From: an uncultured Synergistales bacterium
Lineage (GTDB): Bacteria; Synergistota; Synergistia; Synergistales; Aminobacteriaceae
DNA: 41,657 nucleotides
Direction: 5' to 3'
Assembly (NCBI GenBank): GCA_905233525.1
Contig: CAJOEW010000012.1
Coordinates: 1 to 41,657, forward strand
Shown here: positions 17,050 to 26,360 of the stretch, in pieces
Layout: every line of letters starts with the position of its first letter
Position numbering within the stretch: position 1 is the stretch's first letter
Notes under the pieces: generated by a model
Told to the model about the DNA's origin: nothing
Database searches by the model: none
What the model saw: the letters and a program-made list of their open reading frames with translations, nothing else
Program-made: the position numbers and the translations under genes

Positions 17050-17508
17050 ATGCTCACTCAAGATATTACACATGATCTTACGCAGGCCATGAAAGATCGT
17101 AACGAAGAAAAATTATCGGCGTTAAGAATGTTGAAGGCCGAATTACAAAAATTTCAAGCTGATAAAGGCAAGGACTACACTATCACAGATGACGACGTTC
17201 ACACTATAATACGCAGGCTTGTTAAACAACGTAAAGAAGCAGCCGAACAATACAGCGCAGGCGGAGCAAAAGATCGTGCTGATGCAGAACTCGCTGAGAT
17301 AAAAATTCTTGAGCCTTATTTGCCGGCGCAGCTCACTGATGAAAAATTAGCTGAAATAATTTCTGACGTTGCAAAAGAAATTAACGCAAGCTCAATAAAA
17401 GATATGGGCAAGCTCATGAAATCAGTTATGCAAAAAATTTCAGGTCAGGCTGACGGCTCGCGAGTTAAAAATAAAGTCACCGAATTCCTTAACAAGATAA
17501 CAGCCTAA
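17050..17508 (+). CDS. yqeY: GatB/YqeY-domain protein
   Basis: A 152-aa soluble protein of usual YqeY length. Recognisable features are the helical N-terminus (TQAMKDRNEEKLSALRMLKAEL), the RRLVKQRKEAAEQY segment, ILEPYLPAQL, and the C-terminal GKLMKSVMQKISGQADGS block. The domain resembles the tail domain of the GatB amidotransferase subunit that contacts tRNA; its precise role as a stand-alone protein is unsettled. AAGGAG precedes the ATG. It follows rpsU after a terminator and has its own terminator. Confidence 0.92.
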   Translation: MLTQDITHDLTQAMKDRNEEKLSALRMLKAELQKFQADKGKDYTITDDDVHTIIRRLVKQRKEAAEQYSAGGAKDRADAELAEIKILEPYLPAQLTDEKLAEIISDVAKEINASSIKDMGKLMKSVMQKISGQADGSRVKNKVTEFLNKITA

Positions 17509-17520
17509 CAAAAAAATGAA

Positions 17521-17547
17521 CCCTGGTTGTCCATGCCAGGGATTTTT
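17521..17547 (+). terminator. Terminator of yqeY
   Basis: A perfect CCCTGG/CCAGGG stem with a 9-nt loop, followed by ATTTTT. Confidence 0.85.
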
Positions 17548-17696
17548 CGTCAAATCTGAAAGGTTATTTTTTTTAGAAAAGCAGTTTGTTTTCTGAAGTG
17601 TGCGTGAATTTTATTATGTGTCTGCGATTTTGTCAAATATACGTATTTTTTTCTAAGTAATATTAACTTGATTATTTAATTTATTTCCTTAACGCA

Positions 17697-17732
17697 TAAA
17701 AAAACGGCCAAGCATTGAAACGCCTGACCGCC
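17697..17732 (-). terminator. Terminator of the NCS2 permease gene
   Basis: On the minus strand GGCGGTCAGGC pairs (several G-U) with GCTTGGCCGTT, followed by TTTTTTT. The rest of 17548-17753 shows only AT-rich sequence. Confidence 0.7.
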
Positions 17733-17753
17733 TTTAAAATTTTTGCCACCAGC

Positions 17754-19136
17754 TTATAAAAATAATTCTTTCGCAGTGAACAATACAGCAAGAAATAACA
17801 TTAAGAAGCTTATATCTTTAAATCTCGCTGTAAATATTTTTATGATAACGTATGAAATGATCGCGATCTCGATTCCTGTTGAAATGCTGTAAGTTAAAGG
17901 CATCATTACAAATCCTAAGAAAGCCGGTACTAATTCCGTCCAGTCATCGTAATTTATATCTTTTAAGCTGATCATCATGTATACACCGACAATTATTAAC
18001 GCAGGTGCAGTCGCATAACTCGGTACGATTCTAATGAGCGGCGCAAAAAACATCGCTGCAAGAAATAATAACGCCGTTACAACTGATGTTAAACCAGTCC
18101 TTCCGCCCTGAGCAACACCGCTTGAACTTTCGACATATGACGTTACCGTTGATGTACCCATAACAGCGCCGGCTACAGTTGCTAAAGCGTCAGCCATTAA
18201 CGCACCTTTTGCACGCGGTAAATTTCCGTTCTCGTCAAGCAAATTACTACGACTGCAAACACCAACAAGAGTTCCTACCGTGTCGAAAAAGTCTACAAAG
18301 AAAAATGTAAACACTACGATCCAAAAGTCAGGCGATTTTATTAACGAGAAATCCAATTTGAAGAATAACGGCTCAATTGACGGCGGCATTGATACAATTT
18401 CTTTAGGCATTTCCACCATTCCGAGTCCTATTCCTGCGCCGGTTACTGCTAAAATTCCGATTAAGAGCGAGCTTTTGATCTTGAGTGCTGTTAAAACCGC
18501 TATGATTAAAATTCCTAACAGCGCTAATAATGCCGGCACTGATGGAATCTTTGCAAATACATCGTTTAAAAATGACACGCTGAAATTAGGAGCTTCCGGT
18601 GTTCCAAAACTAATAGAGCCGATCTTTAAACTTCCTAATTGAACAAGAGTAGCATCACTATTTGCCACCAAGCCTGCGCCCTGAAGTCCTATGAACGCTA
18701 TAAAAAATCCTATACCGGCTGAAATTCCAAGCTTTAAATCCTTCGGTATAGTGTTAACAATTTTTTCACGTAAGCTCGTTATCGTGAGTACTATAAAAAT
18801 TACGCCTTCAATGAAAACCGCTGCTAATGCCATTTGCCACGTAACTTTAGCGCCGTTAATCGTCATTGCTCCTACAACGCTGAAAGCAAAATAAGCATTT
18901 AATCCAACACCTGGCGCAAGTGCTACTGGATAATTTGCAAGCAACGCCATTAAAAACGTACCTAAAGCAGCTGACAAACACGTAACAACTACAAGAGCAT
19001 CAAAATCCATTCCGGTCGTGCTTAAAATTCCGGGATTGGCGAAAATAATATAGCTCATTGTTACAAAAGTTGTTATACCTGCAAGTACTTCGGTCATGAA
19101 CGTGCTGCCGGCCTCGCGAACTTTAAATAAACCCAT
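17754..19136 (-). CDS. NCS2-family purine permease (AzgA/PbuG-like)
   Basis: A 460-aa membrane protein with 12-14 helices. AzgA-type NCS2 features are visible: TEVLAGITTFVTMSYIIFAN, PGVGLNAYFAF, FFFVDFFDTVGTLVGV and TSTVTSYVESSSGVAQGGRTG. Relatives import adenine, guanine or hypoxanthine with protons across the inner membrane. GGAGG lies 13 nt upstream of the ATG. It is a single-gene unit with its own terminator, divergent from the Synerg-CTERM gene. I looked for a purine riboswitch in its short leader and saw none. The exact purine cannot be told from sequence. Confidence 0.92.
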   Translation of the reverse strand: MGLFKVREAGSTFMTEVLAGITTFVTMSYIIFANPGILSTTGMDFDALVVVTCLSAALGTFLMALLANYPVALAPGVGLNAYFAFSVVGAMTINGAKVTWQMALAAVFIEGVIFIVLTITSLREKIVNTIPKDLKLGISAGIGFFIAFIGLQGAGLVANSDATLVQLGSLKIGSISFGTPEAPNFSVSFLNDVFAKIPSVPALLALLGILIIAVLTALKIKSSLLIGILAVTGAGIGLGMVEMPKEIVSMPPSIEPLFFKLDFSLIKSPDFWIVVFTFFFVDFFDTVGTLVGVCSRSNLLDENGNLPRAKGALMADALATVAGAVMGTSTVTSYVESSSGVAQGGRTGLTSVVTALLFLAAMFFAPLIRIVPSYATAPALIIVGVYMMISLKDINYDDWTELVPAFLGFVMMPLTYSISTGIEIAIISYVIIKIFTARFKDISFLMLFLAVLFTAKELFL

Positions 19137-19356
19137 TATGGTTAATATACCTCCATAAAAAAAAGTGAGCCATTATTTTAACGCACAAATCTTAAAAAAA
19201 CGTGCACAACTCAAAATTTACGCGCATATAAAAATTACATTCATTTGAAAATTTTTTAGAACTCAATAATTTTTTAAAAGCTCATAAATTTTATTACAAC
19301 GCTCGCAAAAAATTCTCACGCAAAATTTTTATGAAAGCTTTTATAAATTTCTTGTA

Positions 19357-19365
19357 TGCTATAAT
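19357..19365 (+). promoter_or_regulatory. Extended -10 promoter of the Synerg-CTERM gene
   Basis: TGCTATAAT is a perfect extended -10 (TG-n-TATAAT). The -35 region is AT-rich and weak. The start would fall near 19372. The rest of the 288-bp divergent region (19137-19424) is very AT-rich with no other gene signal. Confidence 0.65.
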
Positions 19366-19368
19366 TCA

Positions 19369-19394
19369 AAAGGTTTTATTGGTAAAACTTTTCA
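19369..19394 (+). promoter_or_regulatory. Palindrome at the transcription start (possible operator)
   Basis: AAAGGTTTTATTGGTAAAAC lies within an imperfect inverted repeat: GTTTTA and TAAAAC are separated by TTGG and flanked by AAAAG and TTTTC. It sits at the expected start site, where a repressor would act. The spacing could also suit an mRNA 5' hairpin. Confidence 0.35.
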
Positions 19395-19424
19395 TAATAA
19401 ATTCTTTGTTAAGGAGGGCTTTTT

Positions 19425-22370
19425 TTGAAGCGCATTATCAATTTATTTGTTTGTTTAATGATTCTTTCAAGTACTGCGGCTTATGGTGCTAAAGTTGAAG
19501 TTACGACGACGCGCCGATTATTGCCGACGATGGTTTATTTGATCGGTACATATGACTCTGAAGGGAATCCCGATGTATGTATAGTCGATCGAGGAGGAAT
19601 TCTTGAGACCTCAACACCGTTGAAATATTACATATCGTTAAAGGACTCCCGCCAAACGACCAAAAATATTTTAGCGAATAAGTCTTTTACGATTAACATT
19701 CCTAATTCAGGTATTCTCGCTCAAATGGATTATATGGGACAAGTTCATGCTGACAGCGGCGACGCGTATTTTAATAAGCTCGGTGTTACAGGTTTGAATT
19801 ATGCTAAAGCTGAAGGATCCGGCGATATAAGCGTTAATGCTCCGATTTTAACTGATTGCAATATCGTTTATGAATGCGTTTTAGCAACCGATGAGCCTTA
19901 TACATTTGATGACTCTGATTATAAAATGTACGCTGCAAATATTGTAAGGACTCATGTAAAACCGGCCATAATGACAGATTCTGAAGCTGTTCCCGGTGTT
20001 GGAAATGTCAGTATCAAGAGCGCGGATATAATTTTCTTTTCAGGTGCGGGCGGAGATCTTGCAGGTTATTATAAAGCTAATGCTACAGGTTTAGCGCGTT
20101 ACAGCACTTGGAAAGAAGAATACTCAGATGAAGACGTTGCAGGACTGTTAACAGCTCCAGGCTCAAGCGGAAGCAGAGGCAGAAGCAGCAGCGGCGAAAC
20201 ACCTTCACAAGAACTTTACGAAGGCTTTGCTACAGTTTTAGGCGGATTGCATTTTTTGCCGGCTCCTGTAATGGTTTTGGGAGCATATACAAACGCAGGT
20301 AAAGCTACTAAGACAAAACCGAATTTTGCAACGTATCACAGAGGCGGCTTACTTGTGACAGGCGACGCTACGTATATTGGAATCGGTATCAAAGGCTCGA
20401 CCAGCTGGACTCGTGAATGCGTCTTATCAAATGATGGTTACGCTTCTATTTCGATTCCGTCAGTGGAATATTTACCGGAAGCCGATTTAGTAGGAACTTA
20501 TTCAGGAAGACCGTTATCAGGCGATGGATCTTTTGTCGTATCAACTGATGAAGAAGGCTATCAGGATAAAACAGCGCCATGTGTTGCAAAAGGCCGTATA
20601 ACTCTTGATACAACTTATGAAGCGCCAATGATTAACCAATTTCCGATTAACTTTATATGCAAGCACGTTAAAGATATAGTCGTGGCAGATGACACAAGCG
20701 CAAAATTGATGGTGTTCAAAGTTTTAAAAACGTTCGTTGATGAAAATTACATATCTGAAAACGGCGATAACGCTAAAATAAATCCGATCGTAGGAACTGA
20801 CACTGACACGGCGTTAACATTTTTTGCTCATCCTACACACGGCTATTTCTCGTACGGTGATTTCTTAGGCAAATCCGGTTTAAGCACGTCAAAATATCAG
20901 ACAAGCTCAACAGCTACGAGTTTCATAATCAATGATGATAATAACAAGGCTGAATTGATTTTCTTGCTGACTCCTGAAGGCTCAAACGCTGATGTTGATC
21001 AGACAATGCAGGAAAATAAATTTATCGGCGCTGTTAATCATACAACGATTTCAAGCAATACAACCGAAAATTATACAGACGACGGAGTATCAGGCGCAGG
21101 CTTTAAACTTAATATTACGCTGGATGGTATTCCGTCCGGCTATTCTGGAATTATCGGTATAAATAAAGTCTGTTATCTCACTGAAGAAAATTTAGGCGAG
21201 TTGTTTCCATATACTTACGCTGCATTCAATAAAGCTGCAGATATCGAAGGAGCACCAGGCTGGAAAGAAACAACAAGCGCAGATTTTAAAGCGGCAGGGC
21301 TTTCTGTTTGGGCAATGTCGTCCGATTCAACGCCGGCTTACGAAATAACGCCATATATCTCTGCAGGTGTATATATATCAGACGACAGCACAATGATTTT
21401 ATCTTATGGAACAGTCTTAATCGACGGTGCAATTGATGAAAACGAAGGAAAAGTTTACGCAATTAACCCTGAAGAAGGCGGAGAAGGTACAATGCATGAC
21501 GGTTCAGCCGATGGAAAAATCGCTGCTACATGGTTTGTAAAGGCTGTAAAGTCGGAAGTTAAGGCAATTCCTGAGGAGGATAATAAAGCTGAATTATCTT
21601 TTGTGATTACGCCGGCTGAACTTGATGACACTACAGCAAAAGAAAGCCTTGAGACTCATAAAATAAAATTCGTTACAGAAGAAAATATAGGCTCAGGCGC
21701 AAAAAGTGAGATCCGCGAAATTACAAACGATGATCAAATTGAAAACGGCGGTTTTAAAATGTCGATACCAATAAATTCAAAAGACTTCGACGAAACTTAC
21801 AGACCTGCGCTCGGAATTCAAAAAATGTTTGTATTTACGGCTGATAATATCGGTTCTGAAAGATATAACGCTTTGAAAAATGCTATAGCCTCACTCGAAA
21901 AAAAGAGCAACGGATTTTTAGCTGAACGTCCGTCAACAACAGTTTTAACAAACAGCGGTATTCATATTTTTGCAAGTTATCCCGAGAATGCTACAAGCTC
22001 ATCAGCTAGAGTAGCAGGCGTAAGCGATACGGATATCAGCGATCAAATCGATTTTAATTTAATGCAAAGCGATGATAGCTCTATTGTTATGGGTTATGGC
22101 GCAATAATCGTAGACCGTGCTTTAACAGCGAATGAAGGCGGAGAATATGAAACCTCTCAAGAAACAACAAGAGTAACAAGCGACGGAGCTTCGGATTATG
22201 TTTTAACAGCTGAATGGTATATGACAGCATCAGATGTAATCTATGACGAAGATGAAGACACCACAGAAGCAGGACAAATCCAAGGCCCAGGCAGTTCTTC
22301 AGGAGGCTGTGCTGTGTATTCATGGCCGCTTATGATTTTTGCAGCACTCGCAATTAAAAAGAGACGTTAA
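19425..22370 (+). CDS. Exported protein with two flavin-reductase-like domains and a Synerg-CTERM signal
   Basis: A 981-aa protein. The TTG start is fixed by AAGGAGG 7 nt upstream. Residues 1-21 are a signal peptide. Two FMN-binding split-barrel domains of flavoredoxin/flavin-reductase type follow: about 25-215 (RRLLPTMVYLIGTYDSEGNP, then TTKNILANKSFTINIP) and about 265-430 (LHFLPAPVMVLGAYT). A Ser/Gly/Arg linker joins them. The C-terminal half has two related repeats of about 200 residues, each opening NKAEL and containing GYG/SYG-T-LIDGA-like strands. The end is SSSGGC, a hydrophobic segment and KKRR, matching the Synerg-CTERM sorting layout, so the protein is probably exported and then processed or anchored at the Cys. 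Split-barrel domains normally work in the cytoplasm, so export suggests an extracellular flavin or electron-transfer role. It is transcribed alone. Confidence 0.75.
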   Translation: MKRIINLFVCLMILSSTAAYGAKVEVTTTRRLLPTMVYLIGTYDSEGNPDVCIVDRGGILETSTPLKYYISLKDSRQTTKNILANKSFTINIPNSGILAQMDYMGQVHADSGDAYFNKLGVTGLNYAKAEGSGDISVNAPILTDCNIVYECVLATDEPYTFDDSDYKMYAANIVRTHVKPAIMTDSEAVPGVGNVSIKSADIIFFSGAGGDLAGYYKANATGLARYSTWKEEYSDEDVAGLLTAPGSSGSRGRSSSGETPSQELYEGFATVLGGLHFLPAPVMVLGAYTNAGKATKTKPNFATYHRGGLLVTGDATYIGIGIKGSTSWTRECVLSNDGYASISIPSVEYLPEADLVGTYSGRPLSGDGSFVVSTDEEGYQDKTAPCVAKGRITLDTTYEAPMINQFPINFICKHVKDIVVADDTSAKLMVFKVLKTFVDENYISENGDNAKINPIVGTDTDTALTFFAHPTHGYFSYGDFLGKSGLSTSKYQTSSTATSFIINDDNNKAELIFLLTPEGSNADVDQTMQENKFIGAVNHTTISSNTTENYTDDGVSGAGFKLNITLDGIPSGYSGIIGINKVCYLTEENLGELFPYTYAAFNKAADIEGAPGWKETTSADFKAAGLSVWAMSSDSTPAYEITPYISAGVYISDDSTMILSYGTVLIDGAIDENEGKVYAINPEEGGEGTMHDGSADGKIAATWFVKAVKSEVKAIPEEDNKAELSFVITPAELDDTTAKESLETHKIKFVTEENIGSGAKSEIREITNDDQIENGGFKMSIPINSKDFDETYRPALGIQKMFVFTADNIGSERYNALKNAIASLEKKSNGFLAERPSTTVLTNSGIHIFASYPENATSSSARVAGVSDTDISDQIDFNLMQSDDSSIVMGYGAIIVDRALTANEGGEYETSQETTRVTSDGASDYVLTAEWYMTASDVIYDEDEDTTEAGQIQGPGSSSGGCAVYSWPLMIFAALAIKKRR

Positions 22371-22416
22371 AAATTTTCATCACACCTTTCAAAAATATAA
22401 CGGCATAAAATTTTTA

Positions 22417-22474
22417 TAAGGCAGTTCTTGAATTCTTGAATTATATTTTTACAAGATCATAGCTGCCTTTTTTG
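22417..22474. terminator. Bidirectional terminator between convergent genes
   Basis: AAGGCAG pairs with CTGCCTT, with further pairing inside the long loop (CTTGAATT repeats), followed by TTTTTT. It ends 5 nt from the ABC-gene stop. Confidence 0.7.
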
Positions 22475-22478
22475 TTGA

Positions 22479-24209
22479 TTAACGGATTTTATATAATTCA
22501 GCGTATAAACCTCCGGCGGATAATAATTCCTCGTGCGTGCCTTCCTGGATAATTCGTCCGCTGTCAATAACTAGAATGCGATCGGCTTCCTTTATGGTTG
22601 ATAATCTGTGAGCAATTATAAAAGATGTACGGCCTGCCATTGCTTGATTGATTGCTTTTTGAACTTGACGCTCTACAGCCGCATCGAGTGAGCTTGTTGC
22701 TTCGTCCAGTATTAAAATTTTAGGATCTCTAATGATCGCGCGCGCTATTGCAATTCTTTGACGCTGTCCTCCTGATAATGTCACGCCGCGCTCGCCGATC
22801 TCTGTGTTATATTTTTCAGGCAGGCTCTCAATAAATTCCCGTATGTCAGCCGTTTCCGCCGCTTGAATAATTTTTGACATACCGCAATCGTCAAGACCAT
22901 ATGAAATATTAAATGATATGCTGCCCTTCATTAAAATACATTCCTGCGGAACAATACCTATTTGACGGCGTAAAGACTTTAAATCAAATTCGCGAACGTC
23001 ATGGCCGTCAATTAACACGCGTCCGGAATTTGGAGTATAAAAGCCCGGAATGAGATCCGCTATTGTTGATTTCCCTGAGCCTGTCGGACCGACTAACGCA
23101 ATTTTTTCACCGGTTGAAACATTTATATTTATTCCGTGTAAAATTTCTTGGCCTGATTCGTATTCAAATCTGACGTTATCAAATTTTACATTACCTGCAA
23201 TTTTAAATGCCGTTCTGATTTTTGCGTGTTCGTCTGTTTCGATCGGCATGTCTAAAATTTCAAATATACGATCGGCTGCTGCTAAACCTGTCTGCAAATT
23301 GCTCATTTGATTCATTACAGTTCTTATAGGCTGAACCATAAAGGCTATATAACCAATAAATGACACAAGCTCGCCGGGCGTTAATGTTCCGTCAATGACA
23401 TTTGAACCTCCAAGCCAAAATACTACCGCTAACGCACATATTAAAAATACTTCGATCACACCGGCGAAAATTCCCTGGATTGATACAGAATGCAACAGCG
23501 CTCCGTAATTTTTATCGTTGGCGATTCTGAAACGCTCTAATTCTAAATCTTCAGTGGCAAATGATCTCACAACTCTTATCGCTGAAAAAGCTTCTTGTGC
23601 TGTCGCTGTGATGTCCGCTAAATTTTCCTGAACACGATGGCCGGCTTTACGTAACTTGTCAGAAGCTACAGATAACATTAACGCAACAACAGGTAATATT
23701 AAAATTATCAGGCTCGTTAATTTCCAGTTGATATAAAAAATAAATGCGAACATCCCTAAAAACGTAAGAAAGTTAAAAGCAAGATCAACAAGCGCACTTG
23801 AAACTAACGTCTGTAAAATTGAAACGTCATTTGTAATTCTGCTCATCAATTCACCGATTCTGGAAGCGTAAATTTTTTTGAGCGAGATCCTTTGCATGTG
23901 ATCATATAATTCTATTCGGATATCTTTAACAACACTTTGACCGGCTTCGTTCATCAAATATTTCTGCCAGTAAGTTGTTACAGCTTTGAGACCAAATATA
24001 ATTATTATTGACGCGCATATGATATTTAACATAAAAGTATTTTTTGAGATCAATACATCATCAACAACGCTTTTAAATAACCACGGCGGCAATACGTTCA
24101 AACCTGATGACAACAGCATAAAAATTACAGCGCCGAATAATTTTCCTTTATGTCTTGCCGTGTATTTGAATAATCTTTTAACGGGTGAATTATTATTTTT
24201 TTTCTTCAT
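22479..24209 (-). CDS. MsbA-like ABC exporter (fused membrane and ATPase domains)
   Basis: A 576-aa half-transporter. Six helices lie within about 25-310 (type I exporter fold). The ATPase domain has Walker A (GPTGSGKST, about 374-382), Q-loop, signature LSGGQRQRIAIARA, Walker B ILILDEATSSLDA and the switch His in IAHRLST. It works as a homodimer. It follows an LpxB-like gene by about 20 nt, so a lipid A-core flippase (MsbA) is the leading role, although multidrug exporters of this family look alike. The ATG at 24209 is preferred over the track's TTG at 24215. No clear Shine-Dalgarno is visible, so translation may be coupled to the upstream gene. Confidence 0.88.
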   Translation of the reverse strand: MKKKNNNSPVKRLFKYTARHKGKLFGAVIFMLLSSGLNVLPPWLFKSVVDDVLISKNTFMLNIICASIIIIFGLKAVTTYWQKYLMNEAGQSVVKDIRIELYDHMQRISLKKIYASRIGELMSRITNDVSILQTLVSSALVDLAFNFLTFLGMFAFIFYINWKLTSLIILILPVVALMLSVASDKLRKAGHRVQENLADITATAQEAFSAIRVVRSFATEDLELERFRIANDKNYGALLHSVSIQGIFAGVIEVFLICALAVVFWLGGSNVIDGTLTPGELVSFIGYIAFMVQPIRTVMNQMSNLQTGLAAADRIFEILDMPIETDEHAKIRTAFKIAGNVKFDNVRFEYESGQEILHGININVSTGEKIALVGPTGSGKSTIADLIPGFYTPNSGRVLIDGHDVREFDLKSLRRQIGIVPQECILMKGSISFNISYGLDDCGMSKIIQAAETADIREFIESLPEKYNTEIGERGVTLSGGQRQRIAIARAIIRDPKILILDEATSSLDAAVERQVQKAINQAMAGRTSFIIAHRLSTIKEADRILVIDSGRIIQEGTHEELLSAGGLYAELYKIR

Positions 24210-24228
24210 GTTCAAATTTTTGTAAATA

Positions 24229-25326
24229 TTATTTAGCTGAGATGATATCGCACAATTTTGAAGCGGCTCCTTTTTTCCCTGACAGGCTTAATAATTCCGC
24301 GCGAGTCTTCTCAAGTTGTTCAGGATTCCTTAAATCTTCATACATAGCTTCAGCAGCATCCTCAGGCGTAATATCTCCGTACATCTCATTTAAAACTTTA
24401 TGGCGTGAAATTCTATTAGGTAACGACATAACGCCTCCCCATCGTTTTAACTTCTTCATGAGTGCAAATTTTTTTATTCTGCTTCCTATAAACGGCAAAT
24501 TCGATAAAAAATGAGCAACGCCTCCGACCGGAATAAGACTTATAAATTTTTCAGGCGCAACAACAAGACCAGGTAATCCGCAGTGCATAAGCTCAAAATT
24601 ATTTGTACCTGGCTGTGTTAAAGCGTAATCAGCATTCAACATCGCAGCACCGGCTCCGCATTTAATAGGATTCAATCCGGCTTTATCCCATTCCTGAAAT
24701 TCGCTGGCCGGCATAAATTGAGAGAATAATGTTCTGATTCTGACCGACGGCATTTTTTCAAGAATACATTTACGAACTTCTGACAGCCATTCTAAAGCGG
24801 CCGAACGTATTAAAGGTCTTGTACCCGGAAAAAATAACACCCTCGGCGAATCTTCAAGTTTAGGCCAATTCCATGATTGAAGCTGAACAGGAGTTTGATC
24901 AAGTTCTAAAGCGTCCTTAACAAGATCTCCGATCGCTTCTGCATTTGGAATCTTGCGAGCCTGTTTTGTAAAAGCTGTTAAAATTTTTGCGCCGGCCGGA
25001 AATTTTCTAGCTCCATATGTATAACAGGTTAAAGGCGCGTGCGCTGATTTTGATAATCTAGCTCCGAATAACATATCTCCGCCGAGCTGTATTACATGAT
25101 CAGTTTTCTCGCTTGCCATGTCGTGCCATATCCTAGCAGCGTTTGAAGGTCCTTCGAGTTTATCAACGCCCAATAACGACGCGGCCTCACGTTCATAACC
25201 TGATGAAAATTGACACGGCAGCAGCCACAACGAAACAATATGGCCTCTCTTGCGAAGCTCCATAACTACAGGGCGCGCCCATCCCCATAATTCGCCGGGA
25301 CCGTTCGTTAAAATGCTGACGCGCAA
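24229..25326 (-). CDS. LpxB-related glycosyltransferase (lipid-A-disaccharide synthase-like)
   Basis: A 365-aa GT-B-fold protein. The N-terminus reads VSILTNGPGELWGWARPV, like LpxB-type starts (GE-SGD/GELWGW). The second half has FFPGTRPLIRSAALEWL and the acceptor-type motif TQPGTNNFELMHCGLPGLVV. LpxB joins two glucosamine units in lipid A synthesis at the inner membrane; this divergent form may do that or a related transfer. The start is TTG, with AAGGAGG 10 nt upstream, and lies 5 nt after the stop of the preceding ATPase::cNMP-like gene. The downstream exporter lies about 20 nt away. The three genes look like one operon. Confidence 0.75.
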   Translation of the reverse strand: MRVSILTNGPGELWGWARPVVMELRKRGHIVSLWLLPCQFSSGYEREAASLLGVDKLEGPSNAARIWHDMASEKTDHVIQLGGDMLFGARLSKSAHAPLTCYTYGARKFPAGAKILTAFTKQARKIPNAEAIGDLVKDALELDQTPVQLQSWNWPKLEDSPRVLFFPGTRPLIRSAALEWLSEVRKCILEKMPSVRIRTLFSQFMPASEFQEWDKAGLNPIKCGAGAAMLNADYALTQPGTNNFELMHCGLPGLVVAPEKFISLIPVGGVAHFLSNLPFIGSRIKKFALMKKLKRWGGVMSLPNRISRHKVLNEMYGDITPEDAAEAMYEDLRNPEQLEKTRAELLSLSGKKGAASKLCDIISAK

Positions 25327-25331
25327 AATTA

Positions 25332-26246
25332 TTACGCCTCCTTCTCTCCGTTCAACATGTCTATATTAACTTTCATAACGTGTAACATTCTGGACATATT
25401 CTTCATAATTTCGATCGAGTTTGAAGCGTTGAGTGTGATAAATTTTTCAAATTCGCTCCTTCCGATTCTAAGCACTAACAAATCACTGAAAGCTACCACT
25501 GTATAAATTTCCGGTTCGTCCGTTAACAATGAATATTCGCCGAATGTATTACCGTCTTTGAGATTGCCGATCACAAGCTCTTCATCAGTGCCGTAATTAA
25601 AATAACAAACAGCATTACCTGAAACGATTTTATACATGTCCTTGTTAACTTCGCCTTGACGTAAAACGACTTCATCTGCTGAAAATTTCAACATCTTTGG
25701 CTTCTCGACGTTCATTGTAAAATTATTAACGTCGTCTTCTTTTATCTGATCAAGAAATAACGAAGCATATACAAGCCGTGAATCACAATTATCGCCGATT
25801 ATAAATGACCTGCAAAAATTTACATCAGAGCTTGATAAAATCAACATGATATTACTTTCGCGGCCTTCCTTTTCTGCGAATGACTTTAAAGAACTCGTAA
25901 AAGCTAAATTGCGATCGCTCAAATTCGTAAAATTATCAAGTACTACGATTATGCGTTTGCCGTTTGATTTTTCAGATACGTACGATAATGCAGTCTTCCA
26001 AAATTGAAACGGCGTTTTATCTTCGTCGTTATAATGCTTACGCACCATTATGGAGAAGTTCAGCAAATTTTTTAAGCCGCTTTCATACGAGGCCATAAAG
26101 AAAATATTTTCCCTGCGTTTGCAAAATTCTTCGACTAGTGCAGTTTTTCCTACACCTCTAGCACCGCTGACTATTACAACCTGAAAGCCGCTTTGATTAT
26201 AAATTCTTTCGAGCGTTTCTAATTCTTTGTCGCGTCCTACAAACAT
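25332..26246 (-). CDS. P-loop ATPase fused to cyclic-nucleotide-binding-like domain (paralogue 1)
   Basis: 304 aa from the ATG at 26246. The track's longer start adds 25 residues absent from both paralogues, and GGAGG sits between. The N-terminal AAA/ORC-type ATPase (about 1-180) starts MFVGRDKE, with Walker A GARGVGKT, Walker B RIIVVLDNF and a sensor-like LSSSD. The C-terminal cAMP-receptor-type beta barrel (about 185-275) has LRQGEVNKDMYKIVSG and FGEYSLL. The Arg expected a few residues after FGE is replaced (EPEIY), so canonical cAMP/cGMP binding is doubtful. No DNA-binding or membrane domain is visible. It is followed at 5 nt by the LpxB-like gene and is the most diverged of the three copies. 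Confidence 0.82.
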   Translation of the reverse strand: MFVGRDKELETLERIYNQSGFQVVIVSGARGVGKTALVEEFCKRRENIFFMASYESGLKNLLNFSIMVRKHYNDEDKTPFQFWKTALSYVSEKSNGKRIIVVLDNFTNLSDRNLAFTSSLKSFAEKEGRESNIMLILSSSDVNFCRSFIIGDNCDSRLVYASLFLDQIKEDDVNNFTMNVEKPKMLKFSADEVVLRQGEVNKDMYKIVSGNAVCYFNYGTDEELVIGNLKDGNTFGEYSLLTDEPEIYTVVAFSDLLVLRIGRSEFEKFITLNASNSIEIMKNMSRMLHVMKVNIDMLNGEKEA

Positions 26247-26298
26247 GATATTAAATAAAAGTCCTCCGTGCGTGAAAAATTTTTTTATATCCGGCGTA

Positions 26299-26307
26299 AT
26301 AATAACA
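26299..26307 (-). promoter_or_regulatory. Extended -10 upstream of ATPase::cNMP-like paralogue 1
   Basis: On the minus strand TGTTATTAT lies in a block (ATGCGT...TTGTTATTATTA-CGCCGGA) shared almost unchanged with the region upstream of paralogue 2. Confidence 0.5.
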
Positions 26308-26360
26308 AATTTTAAAAACACGGACGCATAAAAAAATTAACGCTCAAAAATTATGCAGGC

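Noticed and set aside
19137-19200. Purine riboswitch upstream of the NCS2 permease
   Set aside because: The leader is short and AT-rich; none of the conserved loop or junction sequences of the purine aptamer are visible.
26247-26321. Longer N-terminus of ATPase::cNMP-like paralogue 1 given by the ORF track
   Set aside because: The extra 25 residues are absent from both paralogues and cover the promoter block and Shine-Dalgarno; MFVGRDKE at 26246 is the homologous start.
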